64,000 bases of DNA from Fodinicurvata sp. EGI_FJ10296. Lineage in GTDB: Bacteria; Pseudomonadota; Alphaproteobacteria; DSM-16000; Inquilinaceae. The DNA is taken from positions 441,501 to 505,500 of the forward strand of contig NZ_JBFCVL010000001.1 of the NCBI RefSeq assembly GCF_040712075.1, written 5' to 3'. The number at the start of each line of letters is the position of its first letter. Within the stretch, counting starts at the first letter, position 1. The notes beneath the pieces are model-generated. The model made no database searches, was not told the DNA's origin, and saw nothing but the letters and a program-made list of their open reading frames with translations. This document shows, one piece after another, positions 17,009 to 24,954 of this stretch. The position numbers and the translations under genes are program-made.

Positions 17009-18142
17009 TTATTCGACGTCGACGTCGCCATCGAAGACGTCGCCGGCGCTGACCGTGATCGACTTGTTGTTGCCGACCGCTGTCGCGGCGGAGTTGACGA
17101 TCGGTCCGTCGATCGCGCCGAGGTTCTCGTAGTTGTTCAGATAGATTTCGCTGACATCCGATGTGGCGGTGGTATCGGCGAAGCTGAACTGGACGGCATC
17201 GCCGATCAGCAGACGATCGGCACCCTGGCCTTCGACCTCGACGGTGAGGTTGTTGGAGACGGCCGTGGCCGAGCTGTCCACACTGGCGTTGTGGATGTTG
17301 TTGACCGTGGAATCCGCGTCGATGTCGGCGCTATCCAGCAGGCCAAGAATCGCGGCTGATCCCAGAGTGTTGGCGGCAACCAGATTGGAATTTCTGTCGT
17401 CATCGTCGCCGTTGACATCGTCGTCGACATCCGCCCACAGTTCGTCCCAATCGCCGTCGGCGCTCGAGCCGTTGCCGTCGCCGAAGGAGAACTGCCCTTC
17501 GTGCAACTGGACCGACGCGTCGGACTGAATGGCCGTGTTGTTGGCGACGGCAGTGGCCGTGCTGACGACTTCCGGCAGTTCGGTCGTTGCATCGAGCGGG
17601 TCCAGCGCGATCACGTCACCGACGTCGAACTGTGACAGGTCGACCGTGAATTCCAGGTCGCCCGATCCCGTGCAGGTGTCCGCGCTGGAGCCGTCTCCGC
17701 CTTCGGAACATCCGAAACTCACGGTGTTGGTGCCGTTGCGGAACACGACGCCATCCTCAACCACCTCCAAGGTGACTTCGCTGTCGATCGTCGAACCGTC
17801 CTGACCGAGATCCTCGTACATTGCCGAGTCGATATAGTCGACAAGGAACTGGATCTCGCCTTCAAGGTCGCCGTTGCCGGCAGGCTGGTTGTTGAAGACG
17901 TCGGTGACTGTCGACGTTGCGGTATGATCGCCGACGGAGACCTGCAGGTCTTCGACCATCACCATGCCTGACGGGTTGAAATCAGCGTTGACATCAATGG
18001 TCTTGGTAATGACCTCGTTGACTTCAGCGTTCCACTCCCAGTTCACTTCATCGAACGCGGAAGCAGGTGCGGCGGCGAGCGCCAGACCGATGGCGGTGGC
18101 CGAAGCGCCTGCGAGAATGCCGTGTTTGCTTACGAATCTCAT
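17009..18142 (-). CDS. Cassette 1 large exported ATAVxNN-repeat protein (HfaD-like candidate)
   Basis: A 377-aa exported protein. The signal peptide ends at APASA before FDEVNWEWNAEVNE. Three copies of a short motif are spread along the chain: STATAVANNTAI, SSATAVSNNLTV and SAATAVGNNKSI. A Cys pair (FGCSEGGDG...TCTG) is shared with the other copies and probably forms a disulfide outside the cytoplasm. The protein is very acidic. ATG 18142 is used, with GGAGAG upstream and 2 nt after the csgG stop, suggesting coupling. Together with CsgG and the small protein this resembles the HfaB/HfaD/HfaA holdfast-anchor set; homology to HfaD is inferred from context and repeat style only. Confidence 0.72.
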   Translation of the reverse strand: MRFVSKHGILAGASATAIGLALAAAPASAFDEVNWEWNAEVNEVITKTIDVNADFNPSGMVMVEDLQVSVGDHTATSTVTDVFNNQPAGNGDLEGEIQFLVDYIDSAMYEDLGQDGSTIDSEVTLEVVEDGVVFRNGTNTVSFGCSEGGDGSSADTCTGSGDLEFTVDLSQFDVGDVIALDPLDATTELPEVVSTATAVANNTAIQSDASVQLHEGQFSFGDGNGSSADGDWDELWADVDDDVNGDDDDRNSNLVAANTLGSAAILGLLDSADIDADSTVNNIHNASVDSSATAVSNNLTVEVEGQGADRLLIGDAVQFSFADTTATSDVSEIYLNNYENLGAIDGPIVNSAATAVGNNKSITVSAGDVFDGDVDVE

Positions 18143-18144
18143 TT

Positions 18145-18981
18145 TCAACTCTCCGGTGAACGGTTGCTGTCAAGGGTTTCCCCAAAGAACTCGGTCTCTG
18201 CCAGTTCGCATTCGGGACTGGACGGGAGGCCGAGGAAGTCCGTCATGATCTGATGGGTGGCCATCTCCACGACGGACCGCACGCCGAGTTGAAGCGGTTC
18301 GTTTTCGATGCGACCGGCATCGAACTCGACGAGCTGGTCTCCGAAGAAGCGGAAGACATTGGCTTCGACTTCGTATCCGGAAATCTGCTTCTGCAGGGTG
18401 GTCACATAGGGGACGTCGAAGGTGACGGGGTTCACGACCCGGAGGTCGAGGCCGACATTGATCACCACCGAGCGTCCGCCCAGACCGGCACCGCCGACGT
18501 AAAGTCCGGCGCCCTGGCTGACGATGTTGTAGTTGAGCTCTGTCAGGGCCCCGAGCACGACGAAGTTGGAAGGCCTGACGGTCGGCCCCTGAGGATAAGT
18601 CCGGGGCATGACCCCCTGGTTCACCATCTCGCGTTCGGCGAGCGGGATGCGCAGATCGAAGCGTTCGACGAGGCGCACTTTGCGGGTTCGCCACAGGGCG
18701 CTCATGACCATTTCGGTCACACCCTGGGTCATCACCATGCTGTCGCTCTCGGTGTCGCGCTGACCGGTCTTGTCCAGAATCTCTCCAACTGTAAAGGTCG
18801 GCACGTTGTCTCCCGGCAACTCGGCGAGCTGCGCCAGACATTCGGTATAGGGTGTATAGTTGTTGGTTACGGGAAATGTATAACTGGGCTCTATGCCGTT
18901 CTCTTGGGTTGTTGCCATTCCGGCGCATCCTGAGAGAACACTGGCGGAAAGTAATGAAGCGGCTATTGATCGTAAATCCAT
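18145..18981 (-). CDS. Cassette 1 CsgG-family outer-membrane lipoprotein (HfaB-like)
   Basis: A 278-aa CsgG-family protein, the length of E. coli CsgG. It has a lipoprotein signal with lipobox LSGC (Cys 19), then VPTFTVGEILDKTGQ, the family core VMTQGVTEMVMSALWR, VRLVERFDLRIPLAERE and FVVLGALTELNYNI. Next come the VNVGLDLRVVNP- and QISGYEVEANVFRFFG-type strands. CsgG proteins form nonameric outer-membrane channels that export unfolded subunits without energy; HfaB is the holdfast relative. It is first in the cassette, with its own promoter-like region upstream. From about codon 65 the DNA is nearly identical to the copies at 23.3 and 26.7 kb, while the 5' end has diverged. Confidence 0.9.
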   Translation of the reverse strand: MDLRSIAASLLSASVLSGCAGMATTQENGIEPSYTFPVTNNYTPYTECLAQLAELPGDNVPTFTVGEILDKTGQRDTESDSMVMTQGVTEMVMSALWRTRKVRLVERFDLRIPLAEREMVNQGVMPRTYPQGPTVRPSNFVVLGALTELNYNIVSQGAGLYVGGAGLGGRSVVINVGLDLRVVNPVTFDVPYVTTLQKQISGYEVEANVFRFFGDQLVEFDAGRIENEPLQLGVRSVVEMATHQIMTDFLGLPSSPECELAETEFFGETLDSNRSPES

Positions 18982-19188
18982 AATAACCTCTGTGCGGCTT
19001 CTTTCAACGAGGGATAATTTCTATGTCGTAATCGCACAGTATCAGCGATAATTTCATGAATACACGGAAAGATCGGGATATAACGGGCAGAATACGTAAT
19101 AGATCGTTACCCCGAACTGTGCAGAGGCCACATTTGCGCGACGGCGATCCTCACGATGCCCTAGTACGAAAGGACCTCGCGGTAGGGG
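18982..19188 (-). promoter_or_regulatory. Cassette 1 promoter and leader region
   Basis: Three blocks match the other cassettes. (1) The leader just before the start keeps GAAGCCGC (19001-18994) and an AGAGG ribosome site; CCUC (19012-19009) could pair with GAGG (18990-18987). (2) GCTGATACTGT (19046-19036, minus), 55 nt upstream, resembles an extended -10 box and aligns with equivalents at the other csgG starts. (3) CGAAAGGAC (19167-19175) with GGTAGGGG (19181-19188) about 200 nt upstream recurs before cassette 4. Regulator identity is unknown. Confidence 0.5.
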
Positions 19189-19302
19189 AAATCGCGTGGC
19201 CCGATGGCCGTGGACGCGCGCGTCCATCTCCGGACCGCAAACCACAGTCCGGAAGGTCGAAATGGCGCGAAGGGATGGGAGATCGGAGGAGGAGAAATGC
19301 CG

Positions 19303-19352
19303 ATGCCCCGGACGTCATGCGGATTGCGTATCCTGCATGACGTCCGGGGCAT
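19303..19352. repeat. Perfect 18-bp inverted repeat (extended hairpin) between cassettes 1 and 2
   Basis: ATGCCCCGGACGTCATGC (19303-19320) is followed after 14 nt by its exact reverse complement (19335-19352). The loop itself pairs GGAT with ATCC, giving a 22-bp stem with one bulged T. It lies about 110 bp past the stop of the cassette 2 small gene and is the likely transcript end there, but no proper U-run follows on either strand. Confidence 0.7.
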
Positions 19353-19464
19353 TGGGGTGCGGCTTTGCCGGCTCCGGGGCCTCAAGCGAGGTCAGTGACG
19401 CTCGGCGGCCGCAGGAGGGAGGATGAAGGGCGGGCAGCGCCAATCGCCAGTGCTGGTCGGCGTG

Positions 19465-19950
19465 CTAGTTGACGGTGTCGTTGCTATTGGTGTTGGTGGT
19501 GTTTTCGGCGCCATCGTTTTCGCTGGTTGTCGACGTGGTCTGACTGTCGATCACGACATCGGTCGTGCCCGACGATCCCTGATTGCCATCGTTGGTCTGG
19601 TCCGTCGTCTGACCGACCGACCCGGATGATCCGCCGGAGAGGATCTGATTGATCTCGCTGAGATTGCCGACCGAGTTCGATGTGCTGCTATAGGTGTGAT
19701 TATAGACGTACTGCTCGAATGACCCGGGGCGATTGGCCTCGGAAAGCTTTTCGGCGTGATCGAACTGGGCGGCCAGGCTGCGATTACGCGGACCCGGACT
19801 CCAGGGGTTTTTGCCCATCTGCTGGGCTTCGGCCGTCGACACCGACAGCAGCGCCGGCAGGACCCCCGCCCGCATATCCCCACCGTCCAGATCGACGGAA
19901 AGTGTCGCCGTCGCACAGACAATGGCGGGAATGGCGATCAGTCGGTACAT
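19465..19950 (-). CDS. Cassette 2 small exported protein (HfaA-like candidate)
   Basis: A 161-aa paralogue of the cassette 1 small protein, nearly identical to the cassette 3 copy. The N-terminus MYRLIAIPAIVCATATLSV is a signal peptide, with AEAQ near the cleavage site. The mature part has the shared RNRSLAAQFDHAEKL, EQYVYNHTYSSTSNSVGNLS and EINQILSGGSSGSVGQTTDQ. The tail is Asn/Thr-rich (ENTTNTNSNDTVN). ATG 19950 has AAGGAGA at good spacing; the ATG used as a possible earlier start in cassette 3 is ACG here, which supports this choice. It is the end of cassette 2; a long hairpin follows. Confidence 0.7.
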   Translation of the reverse strand: MYRLIAIPAIVCATATLSVDLDGGDMRAGVLPALLSVSTAEAQQMGKNPWSPGPRNRSLAAQFDHAEKLSEANRPGSFEQYVYNHTYSSTSNSVGNLSEINQILSGGSSGSVGQTTDQTNDGNQGSSGTTDVVIDSQTTSTTSENDGAENTTNTNSNDTVN

Positions 19951-20036
19951 TGTCGTTCTCCTTGAAAGGCTGGCGCCGGCGGTGTGGGAGCGGTTCGCGT
20001 GAAGGATGTCGCCTGTAATGCAGGGATCAGTCGTAC

Positions 20037-20096
20037 GGGGCGGGCCGACGCCCACCCCGCAGACCTTCTTCACCCGGCGAAGCCGCTCATCGAATG
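20037..20096 (-). ncRNA. Two-hairpin intergenic RNA module, cassette 2
   Basis: The equivalent of the cassette 1 module. The first stem spans 20096-20071 with loop GCGGCU and has one A-C mismatch here. The second spans 20058-20037: GGGGUGGGC pairs with GCCCGCCCC around GUCG, with the same U-G pair as elsewhere. The sequence around it is almost the same as in cassette 3, so it is not an independent observation. Confidence 0.6.
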
Positions 20097-20106
20097 TCGG
20101 ATCAGG

Positions 20107-21249
20107 TCACTCTTCAGTACCGTTTCCGTTGTCGAAGATGCCGCCGGCGCTGACGGTGATCGACTTGTTGTTGCCGACTGCGGTCGCGACAGAGTTGACG
20201 ATCGGGCGATCAATCAGGCCCAGGCCCTCGTAGTTGTTGAGGTAGACCTCGCTGACGGTCGACGTGGCAGTGGTGTCGGCGTAGCTGAACTGCACGACGT
20301 CGCCGATCAGCAGACGATCGGCACCCTGGCCTTCGAGTTCGACGGTCATGTTGTTGGCCACGGCCGTGGCCGTGCTGTCGACGGTGGCGTTGTGGATATT
20401 GTTGACCGTCGAATCCGCGGTGATGTTGGCTTTGTCCAGCAAGCCCAGGATCGCGGCCGATCCCAGCGTGCTGGCGGCAGCCAGATTGGAGTTCCAGTCG
20501 TCGTCTTCGCCGTTGACGACATCGTCGTCGAGTTCCGCCCACAGTTCGTCGAAATCACCGTTGAAGCTGGAACCGTTGCCGCCACCGAAGGCGAATTGCC
20601 CTTCATGCAGCTGGATCGAGGCGTCGGACTGAATGGCGGTGTTGTTGGCGACGGCCGTGGCCGTGCTGATGACTTCCGGCAGTTCGGTCGTTGCATCGAG
20701 CGGATCCAGCACGATCACGTCGCCCACGTCGAACTGCGACAGGTCGATGGTGAACTGGAAATTCCCCTGACCTTCACACGAGGTCGTGATCGCGCCGTCA
20801 CCGCCTTCGGAACAGCCGAAACTCACGGTGTTGGTGCCGTTGCGGAATACGATGCCATCCTCGACCACGGTCAGGGTGACTTCGCTGTCGATTATCGAGC
20901 CCTGTCCACCGCCGAGCAGCTCGTACTCAGCCGAGTCGATATAGTCGACCAGGAACTGGATCTCGCCTTCGAGGTCGCCGTTGCCGACAGGCTGATTGTT
21001 GAATACGTTGGTCACCGTCGACGTTGCGCTATGGTCGCCAATCGAGACCTGCAGGTCCTCAAGCATGATCATGCCCGTCGGCGTGAAGTCGGCATCGATG
21101 TCGATGGTCTTGGTGATGACCTCGTTGATTTCGGCATCCCACCGCCAGTCGACGTCGTCGAACGCGGCGGCCGGGGCGGCGATGAATGCAAGTCCAAGGG
21201 CTGCGGCGGAAACGCCGGCATACATGCCCCGCTTGTTGAATTTCTTCAT
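20107..21249 (-). CDS. Cassette 2 large exported ATAVxNN-repeat protein (HfaD-like candidate)
   Basis: A 380-aa paralogue, close to identical to the cassette 3 protein. A signal peptide ends near APAAA before FDDVDWRWDAEINE. The three motifs are STATAVANNTAI, STATAVANNMTV and SVATAVGNNKSI. The Cys pair is FGCSEGGDG and TTSCEG. A 30-residue acidic and aromatic stretch (FDELWAELDDDVVNGEDDD) lies in the middle. It directly follows a truncated csgG remnant, 3 nt away, so it has no intact pore gene of its own upstream. It must rely on read-through from cassette 3 or another promoter, and on pores encoded by the other cassettes. Confidence 0.72.
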   Translation of the reverse strand: MKKFNKRGMYAGVSAAALGLAFIAAPAAAFDDVDWRWDAEINEVITKTIDIDADFTPTGMIMLEDLQVSIGDHSATSTVTNVFNNQPVGNGDLEGEIQFLVDYIDSAEYELLGGGQGSIIDSEVTLTVVEDGIVFRNGTNTVSFGCSEGGDGAITTSCEGQGNFQFTIDLSQFDVGDVIVLDPLDATTELPEVISTATAVANNTAIQSDASIQLHEGQFAFGGGNGSSFNGDFDELWAELDDDVVNGEDDDWNSNLAAASTLGSAAILGLLDKANITADSTVNNIHNATVDSTATAVANNMTVELEGQGADRLLIGDVVQFSYADTTATSTVSEVYLNNYEGLGLIDRPIVNSVATAVGNNKSITVSAGGIFDNGNGTEE

Positions 21250-21252
21250 GAC

Positions 21253-21450
21253 TCAGCTCTCCAGTGAACGATTGTTATCAAGAGTCGCAGCGAAGAACCT
21301 CTCCGCCAGTTCACATTCGGGACTGGACGGGAGGCCGAGGAAGTCCGTCATGATCTGATGGGTGGCCATCTCCACGACGGACCGCACGCCGAGTTGAAGC
21401 GGTTCGTTCTCGATGCGACCGGCATCGAACTCGACGGGTTGGTCTCCCGA
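21253..21450 (-). pseudogene. Truncated csgG remnant of cassette 2
   Basis: Read on the minus strand, about 65 codons match the csgG C-terminus: VEFDAGRIENEPLQLGVR, EMATHQIMTDFLGLP, then SSPECELAERFFAATLDNN and a stop. Homology to the intact copies breaks off abruptly near 21450, at the GDQ of FFGDQLVEF, and unrelated sequence follows for 55 bp to the cassette 3 small gene. No start, signal peptide or channel part remains. The 3' frame is still open, so the loss looks like one deletion or a duplication breakpoint, not decay. Confidence 0.85.
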
Positions 21451-21504
21451 TTGCGCGACGGGCGCTTCTCATGACGAAAGAACCCCGCAGCGCGCCCCCG
21501 AGAG

Positions 21505-21981
21505 CTAGTCGACGGTGTCGCCGCCATCGACGTTGGCGCTCGTGTTTTCGGCGCCACCGTTCTCGCTTGCTGTCGACGTGGTCTGGCTGTCGATCACGAC
21601 ATCGGTCGTGCCCGTCGAGTCCTGATCGCCGCTACTGGTCTGATCCGTGCCCTGATCAACCGTGCCGGTCGATCCGCCGGAGAGGATCTGATTGATCTCG
21701 CTGAGATTGCCGACCGAGTTCGATGTGCTGCTATAGGTGTGGTTGTAGACATACTGCTCGAACGACCCGGGGCGGTTGGCCTCGGCCAGCTTTTCGGCGT
21801 GATCGAACTGGGCGGCCAGGCTGCGATTGCGCGGACCCGGACTCCAGGGGCTTTTGCCCATCTGCTGGGCCTCGGCCGTCTGCACCGACAGGATTCCCGA
21901 CCGCATCTCCCCGGTCTGGAAATCGATGGAAAGTGTCGCCGTCGCGCAGACAATGGCGGGAATGGCGATCAGTCGGTACAT
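21505..21981 (-). CDS. Cassette 3 small exported protein (HfaA-like candidate)
   Basis: A 158-aa exported paralogue. The signal peptide starts MYRLIAIPAIVCATATLSI and processing is expected near AEAQ. The shared core RNRSLAAQFDHAEKLAE, EQYVYNHTYSSTSNSVGN and QILSGGSTGTVDQGTDQ is present, with a Ser/Thr/Asp tail. Of two in-frame ATGs (21987, 21981) the second is chosen because AAGGAGA is too close to the first. It differs from the cassette 2 protein mainly in the signal region and the last 40 residues. After its stop only 55 bp separate it from the csgG remnant, so transcription could run on into cassette 2. Confidence 0.7.
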   Translation of the reverse strand: MYRLIAIPAIVCATATLSIDFQTGEMRSGILSVQTAEAQQMGKSPWSPGPRNRSLAAQFDHAEKLAEANRPGSFEQYVYNHTYSSTSNSVGNLSEINQILSGGSTGTVDQGTDQTSSGDQDSTGTTDVVIDSQTTSTASENGGAENTSANVDGGDTVD

Positions 21982-22067
21982 GGTCATTCTCCTTGAAAGG
22001 CTGGCGCCGGCGGCGTGGGAGCGGATCGCGTGAAGGATGTCGCCTGTAATGCAGGGATCAGTCGTAC

Positions 22068-22127
22068 GGGGCGGGCCGACGCCCACCCCGCAGACCTCCT
22101 TCACCCGACGAAGCCGCTCGTCGAATG
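22068..22127 (-). ncRNA. Two-hairpin intergenic RNA module, cassette 3
   Basis: The first stem spans 22127-22102: CAUUCGACGA pairs with UCGUCGGGUG around GCGGCU, 10 bp. The C-G pair here replaces a U-G pair of cassette 1, a pairing-preserving change. The second stem spans 22089-22068 with GGGGUGGGC and GCCCGCCCC. Both lie between the large and small genes. Confidence 0.65.
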
Positions 22128-22137
22128 TCGGAACGGG

Positions 22138-23289
22138 TTAATCGACAAAACCGTTTCCGTCGTTGTCTCCGTTGTCGTCAAAGATGCCGCCGACGCTGAC
22201 AGTAATCGCCTTGTTGTTGCCAACCGCAGTCGCGACGGAATTGACGATCGGGCGATCGATCAGACCCAGGCCCTCGTAGTTGTTGAGGTAGACCTGGCTG
22301 ACATCCGACATCGCGTCGGTGTCGGCGTAGCTGAACTGCACGACGTCGCCGATCAGCAGACGATCGGCACCCTGGCCTTCGAGTTCGACGGTCATGTTGT
22401 TGACCACCGCCGTTGCCGTGCTGTCGACCGTGGCGTTGTGGATGTTGTTGACTGTCGAATCCGCGGTGATGTTGGCGCTTTCCAGCAGGCCGAGGATCGC
22501 GGCCGATCCCAACGTGCTGGCGGCGGAAAGATTGGAATTCCAGTCGTCGTCTTCGCCGTCGACGACATCGTCGTCGAGTTCCACCCACAGTTCGTCGAAC
22601 TCACCGTTGAAGCTTGAGCCATTGCCACCGCCGATTGCAAACTGCCCTTCATGCAGCTGGATCGAGGCGTCGGACTGAATGGCGGTGTTGTTGGCGACGG
22701 CCGTGGCCGTGCTGATGACTTCCGGCAGTTCGGTCGTTGCGTCGAGCGGATCCAGCACGATCACGTCGCCTACGTCGAATTGCGACAGGTCGATCGTGAA
22801 TTCCAGGTCGCCCGATCCCGTGCAGCTGGTCACAAAGGAACCATCTCCGCCTTCGGAACAGCCGAAACTCACCGTGTTGGTGCCGTTGCGGAATACGATG
22901 CCATCCTCGACCACGGTCAGGGTCACGTCGCTGTCGATTGTCGAGCCCTGTCCACTCCCGAGCAGCTCGTACTCAGCCGAGTCGATATAGTCGACCAGGA
23001 ACTGGATCTCGCCTTCAACGTCGCCGTTGCCGACAGGCTGATTGTTGAAGATATCGGTCACTGTCGACGTAGCGGAATGGTCGCCGATCGAGACCTGCAG
23101 GTCTTCAAGCATGATCATGCCCGTTGGCGTGAAGTCGGCATCGATGTCGATGGTCTTGGTGATGACCTCGTTGATTTCGGCATCCCACCGCCAGTCGACA
23201 TCGTCGAACGCGGCGGCCGGGGCGGCGATGAATGCGAGAGCGGCGGCGGACGCGCCGGCATACATGCTCAGCTTGTTGAATTTCTTCAT
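22138..23289 (-). CDS. Cassette 3 large exported ATAVxNN-repeat protein (HfaD-like candidate)
   Basis: A 383-aa exported protein with a signal peptide ending near APAAA and the mature start FDDVDWRWDAEINE. It has the three ATAVxNN motifs (STATAVANNTAI, STATAVVNNMTV, SVATAVGNNKAI) and the Cys pair FGCSEGGDG and TSCTG. Between the motifs are long stretches of alternating hydrophobic and small polar residues, compatible with beta structure. It starts 3 nt after the intact csgG of the same cassette. The last ~15 residues (FDDNGDNDGNGFVD) differ from the cassette 2 protein, where the two genes are otherwise almost the same. Confidence 0.72.
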   Translation of the reverse strand: MKKFNKLSMYAGASAAALAFIAAPAAAFDDVDWRWDAEINEVITKTIDIDADFTPTGMIMLEDLQVSIGDHSATSTVTDIFNNQPVGNGDVEGEIQFLVDYIDSAEYELLGSGQGSTIDSDVTLTVVEDGIVFRNGTNTVSFGCSEGGDGSFVTSCTGSGDLEFTIDLSQFDVGDVIVLDPLDATTELPEVISTATAVANNTAIQSDASIQLHEGQFAIGGGNGSSFNGEFDELWVELDDDVVDGEDDDWNSNLSAASTLGSAAILGLLESANITADSTVNNIHNATVDSTATAVVNNMTVELEGQGADRLLIGDVVQFSYADTDAMSDVSQVYLNNYEGLGLIDRPIVNSVATAVGNNKAITVSVGGIFDDNGDNDGNGFVD

Positions 23290-23292
23290 GAT

Positions 23293-24129
23293 TCAGCTCT
23301 CCAGTGAACGATTGTTTTCAAGAGTCGCAGTGAAGAACTCGGTCTCGGCCAGTTCGCATTCGGGACTGGACGGGAGGCCGAGGAAGTCCGTCATGATCTG
23401 ATGGACAGCCATCTCCACGACGGACCGCACGCCGAGTTGAAGCGGTTCGTTTTCGATGCGACCGGCATCGAACTCGACGAGCTGGTCTCCGAAGAAGCGG
23501 AAGACGTTGGCTTCGACTTCGTATCCGGAAATCTGCTTCTGCAGGGTGGTCACATAGGGGACGTCGAAGGTGACGGGGTTCACGACCCGGAGGTCCAGGC
23601 CGACATTGATCACCACCGAGCGTCCGCCCAGACCGGCGCCGCCGACGTAAAGTCCGGCGCCCTGGCTGACGATGTTGTAGTTGAGCTCTGTCAGGGCCCC
23701 GAGCACGACGAAGTTCGACGGCCGAACGTTGGGATTCTGCGGACCGGCCCGCTGCATGAGACCCTGGGCGACCATCTCGCGTTCGGCGAGCGGGATGCGC
23801 AGGTCGAAGCGTTCGACGAGGCGCGCCTTTCGGGTCCGCCAGAGGGCGCTCATGACCATCTCGGTCACGCCCTGGGTCATCACCATGCCGTCGCTTTCAG
23901 GGTCGCGCTGGCCGGTCTTGTCCAGGATTTCCCCGACCGTAAAGGTCGGTATGTTAGTGCCAGGCAACTGAGCGAGTTGAGCCAGACATTCAGTATATGG
24001 AGTATAGTTGTTCGTTACAGGGTATGTGAAGCTCGGCTCGACGCCGTTCTGCTGCGTAGTTGCTACCCCGGCGCAGCCTGAAACCAGAAAAATAGTCAGT
24101 AATTGTGGGGCAATTAATTGTAATTTCAT
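23293..24129 (-). CDS. Cassette 3 CsgG-family outer-membrane lipoprotein (HfaB-like)
   Basis: A 278-aa CsgG-family lipoprotein with lipobox VSGC (Cys 19) and the same channel-domain motifs as cassette 1: VMTQGVTEMVMSALWR, RFDLRIPLAERE, FVVLGALTELNYNI and the QKQISGYEVEANVFRFFG strand. It differs from the other two intact copies around residues 115-125 (AQGLMQRAGPQNPNVRPS versus NQG..PRTYPQGPTVRPS). The first ~35 codons are unusually AT-rich for this genome and differ in DNA sequence from the other copies, while the 3' two thirds are nearly identical. It is the first gene of a run that may extend through cassette 2. Confidence 0.9.
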   Translation of the reverse strand: MKLQLIAPQLLTIFLVSGCAGVATTQQNGVEPSFTYPVTNNYTPYTECLAQLAQLPGTNIPTFTVGEILDKTGQRDPESDGMVMTQGVTEMVMSALWRTRKARLVERFDLRIPLAEREMVAQGLMQRAGPQNPNVRPSNFVVLGALTELNYNIVSQGAGLYVGGAGLGGRSVVINVGLDLRVVNPVTFDVPYVTTLQKQISGYEVEANVFRFFGDQLVEFDAGRIENEPLQLGVRSVVEMAVHQIMTDFLGLPSSPECELAETEFFTATLENNRSLES

Positions 24130-24190
24130 GATACCCTCTGCGCGGCTTCTTATAACAAGGGCGAAATATCAATCCGTGCAAGAACGGTAC
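24130..24190 (-). promoter_or_regulatory. Cassette 3 promoter and leader region
   Basis: The leader keeps GAAGCCGC (24149-24142) and the AGAGGG ribosome site. GTACCGTT (24190-24183), 54 nt upstream, aligns with the GTACTGTT block of cassette 4. CCCUU upstream could pair with GAGGG over the ribosome site. The distal CGAAAGGAC/GGTAGGGG block of cassettes 1 and 4 was not found here. From 24191 to 24480 I see no gene. Confidence 0.45.
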
Positions 24191-24480
24191 GAAAATTGTA
24201 CTCGCGATTACACTGAGAGTTCGGCCACGCAGAATGGCATTGGGAATAGCGTCCTACCTCACCCTGTGGATCACACCACGTTGTCGCCGCGGCTATGATC
24301 AGCATGTTCTAGTTCAATGGTATTTGTCGGCGGGGGAAACGCGCGCATTCGGATGGATCGGGGAGCGCGGAACGACGAATTGCGCCGTGCGTGTGACGCA
24401 GGCGCTGTCGTCAGAAGCCCCGGTTCGGTCCCGGGCGCCGTGCCGGAAGGTCCCGGCCTCTCACGGGGCTGCTTGCGGGG

Positions 24481-24954
24481 CTACTTCGGGCCGCCGGTTG
24501 CCAGCACAGTCAGCCGTGCCTTGAGAAAAGCGGCATGCAGCGGCTTTTCCCAGAATTCCACTGCCCATGCGCTAGTGGCGCGGGCCATGCGATCAGCGGC
24601 AGCGAGCCGGGATGGGGTGTCGCCGGGGGCAATGATCACCAATCGGATCACTGAGCCCGCGGCCGCAAGCCCCGGCAGTATCTCGGGCGATTCGATTTCG
24701 GGCCGATGCATGTCGACGATGACGGACCGGGGCTGCAGATCGGTGGCCACGCGCGGGAGATGCCGACAATCCGGTAAGCCAACGATCGTGGCGCCAATGG
24801 TGTCGCCGACCGCCGCGACATAGTCGAAAAAATGCGTATTGTTGTTGACCAGAACAATCGGCGGGGGCGAAAGGCCGGGCGATGGAGACCGCAGCGCGGC
24901 GACCTGGCCGCGTGCTTTCCGCCGCCCGTCGTCCTCAGTCAGTGCCAGCGTCAT
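24481..24954 (-). CDS. Stand-alone receiver-like (CheY-fold) protein
   Basis: A 157-aa protein with a single receiver-like domain and no output domain. After a charged N-terminus, PPIVLVNNNTHFFDYVAAVG stands for the first strand, with Asn where the acidic pocket normally is. SVIVDMHRPEIESPEILPGL carries the candidate phospho-acceptor Asp, VIRLVIIAPGDTPS the switch position, and FWEKPLHAAFLKARL the conserved Lys-Pro. The start (24954; or 24960) overlaps the end of the cassette 4 small gene by about 20 nt, so it is likely translated with cassette 4. No kinase gene adjoins it. It could tune the cassette or a neighbouring two-component pathway. Confidence 0.65.
   Translation of the reverse strand: MTLALTEDDGRRKARGQVAALRSPSPGLSPPPIVLVNNNTHFFDYVAAVGDTIGATIVGLPDCRHLPRVATDLQPRSVIVDMHRPEIESPEILPGLAAAGSVIRLVIIAPGDTPSRLAAADRMARATSAWAVEFWEKPLHAAFLKARLTVLATGGPK

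Larger units (their letters stand above)
19465..23490. repeat. Tandem duplication with a 2,040-bp period (cassettes 2 and 3)
   Basis: Small-gene stops (19465, 21505) and csgG-end stops (21253, 23293) are each exactly 2,040 bp apart. The intervening sequence (small gene, hairpins, large gene, csgG 3' end) is nearly identical. A 9-bp length difference in the small gene is balanced by one in the large gene. One unit therefore spans from inside csgG to just past the small gene. Confidence 0.85.
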
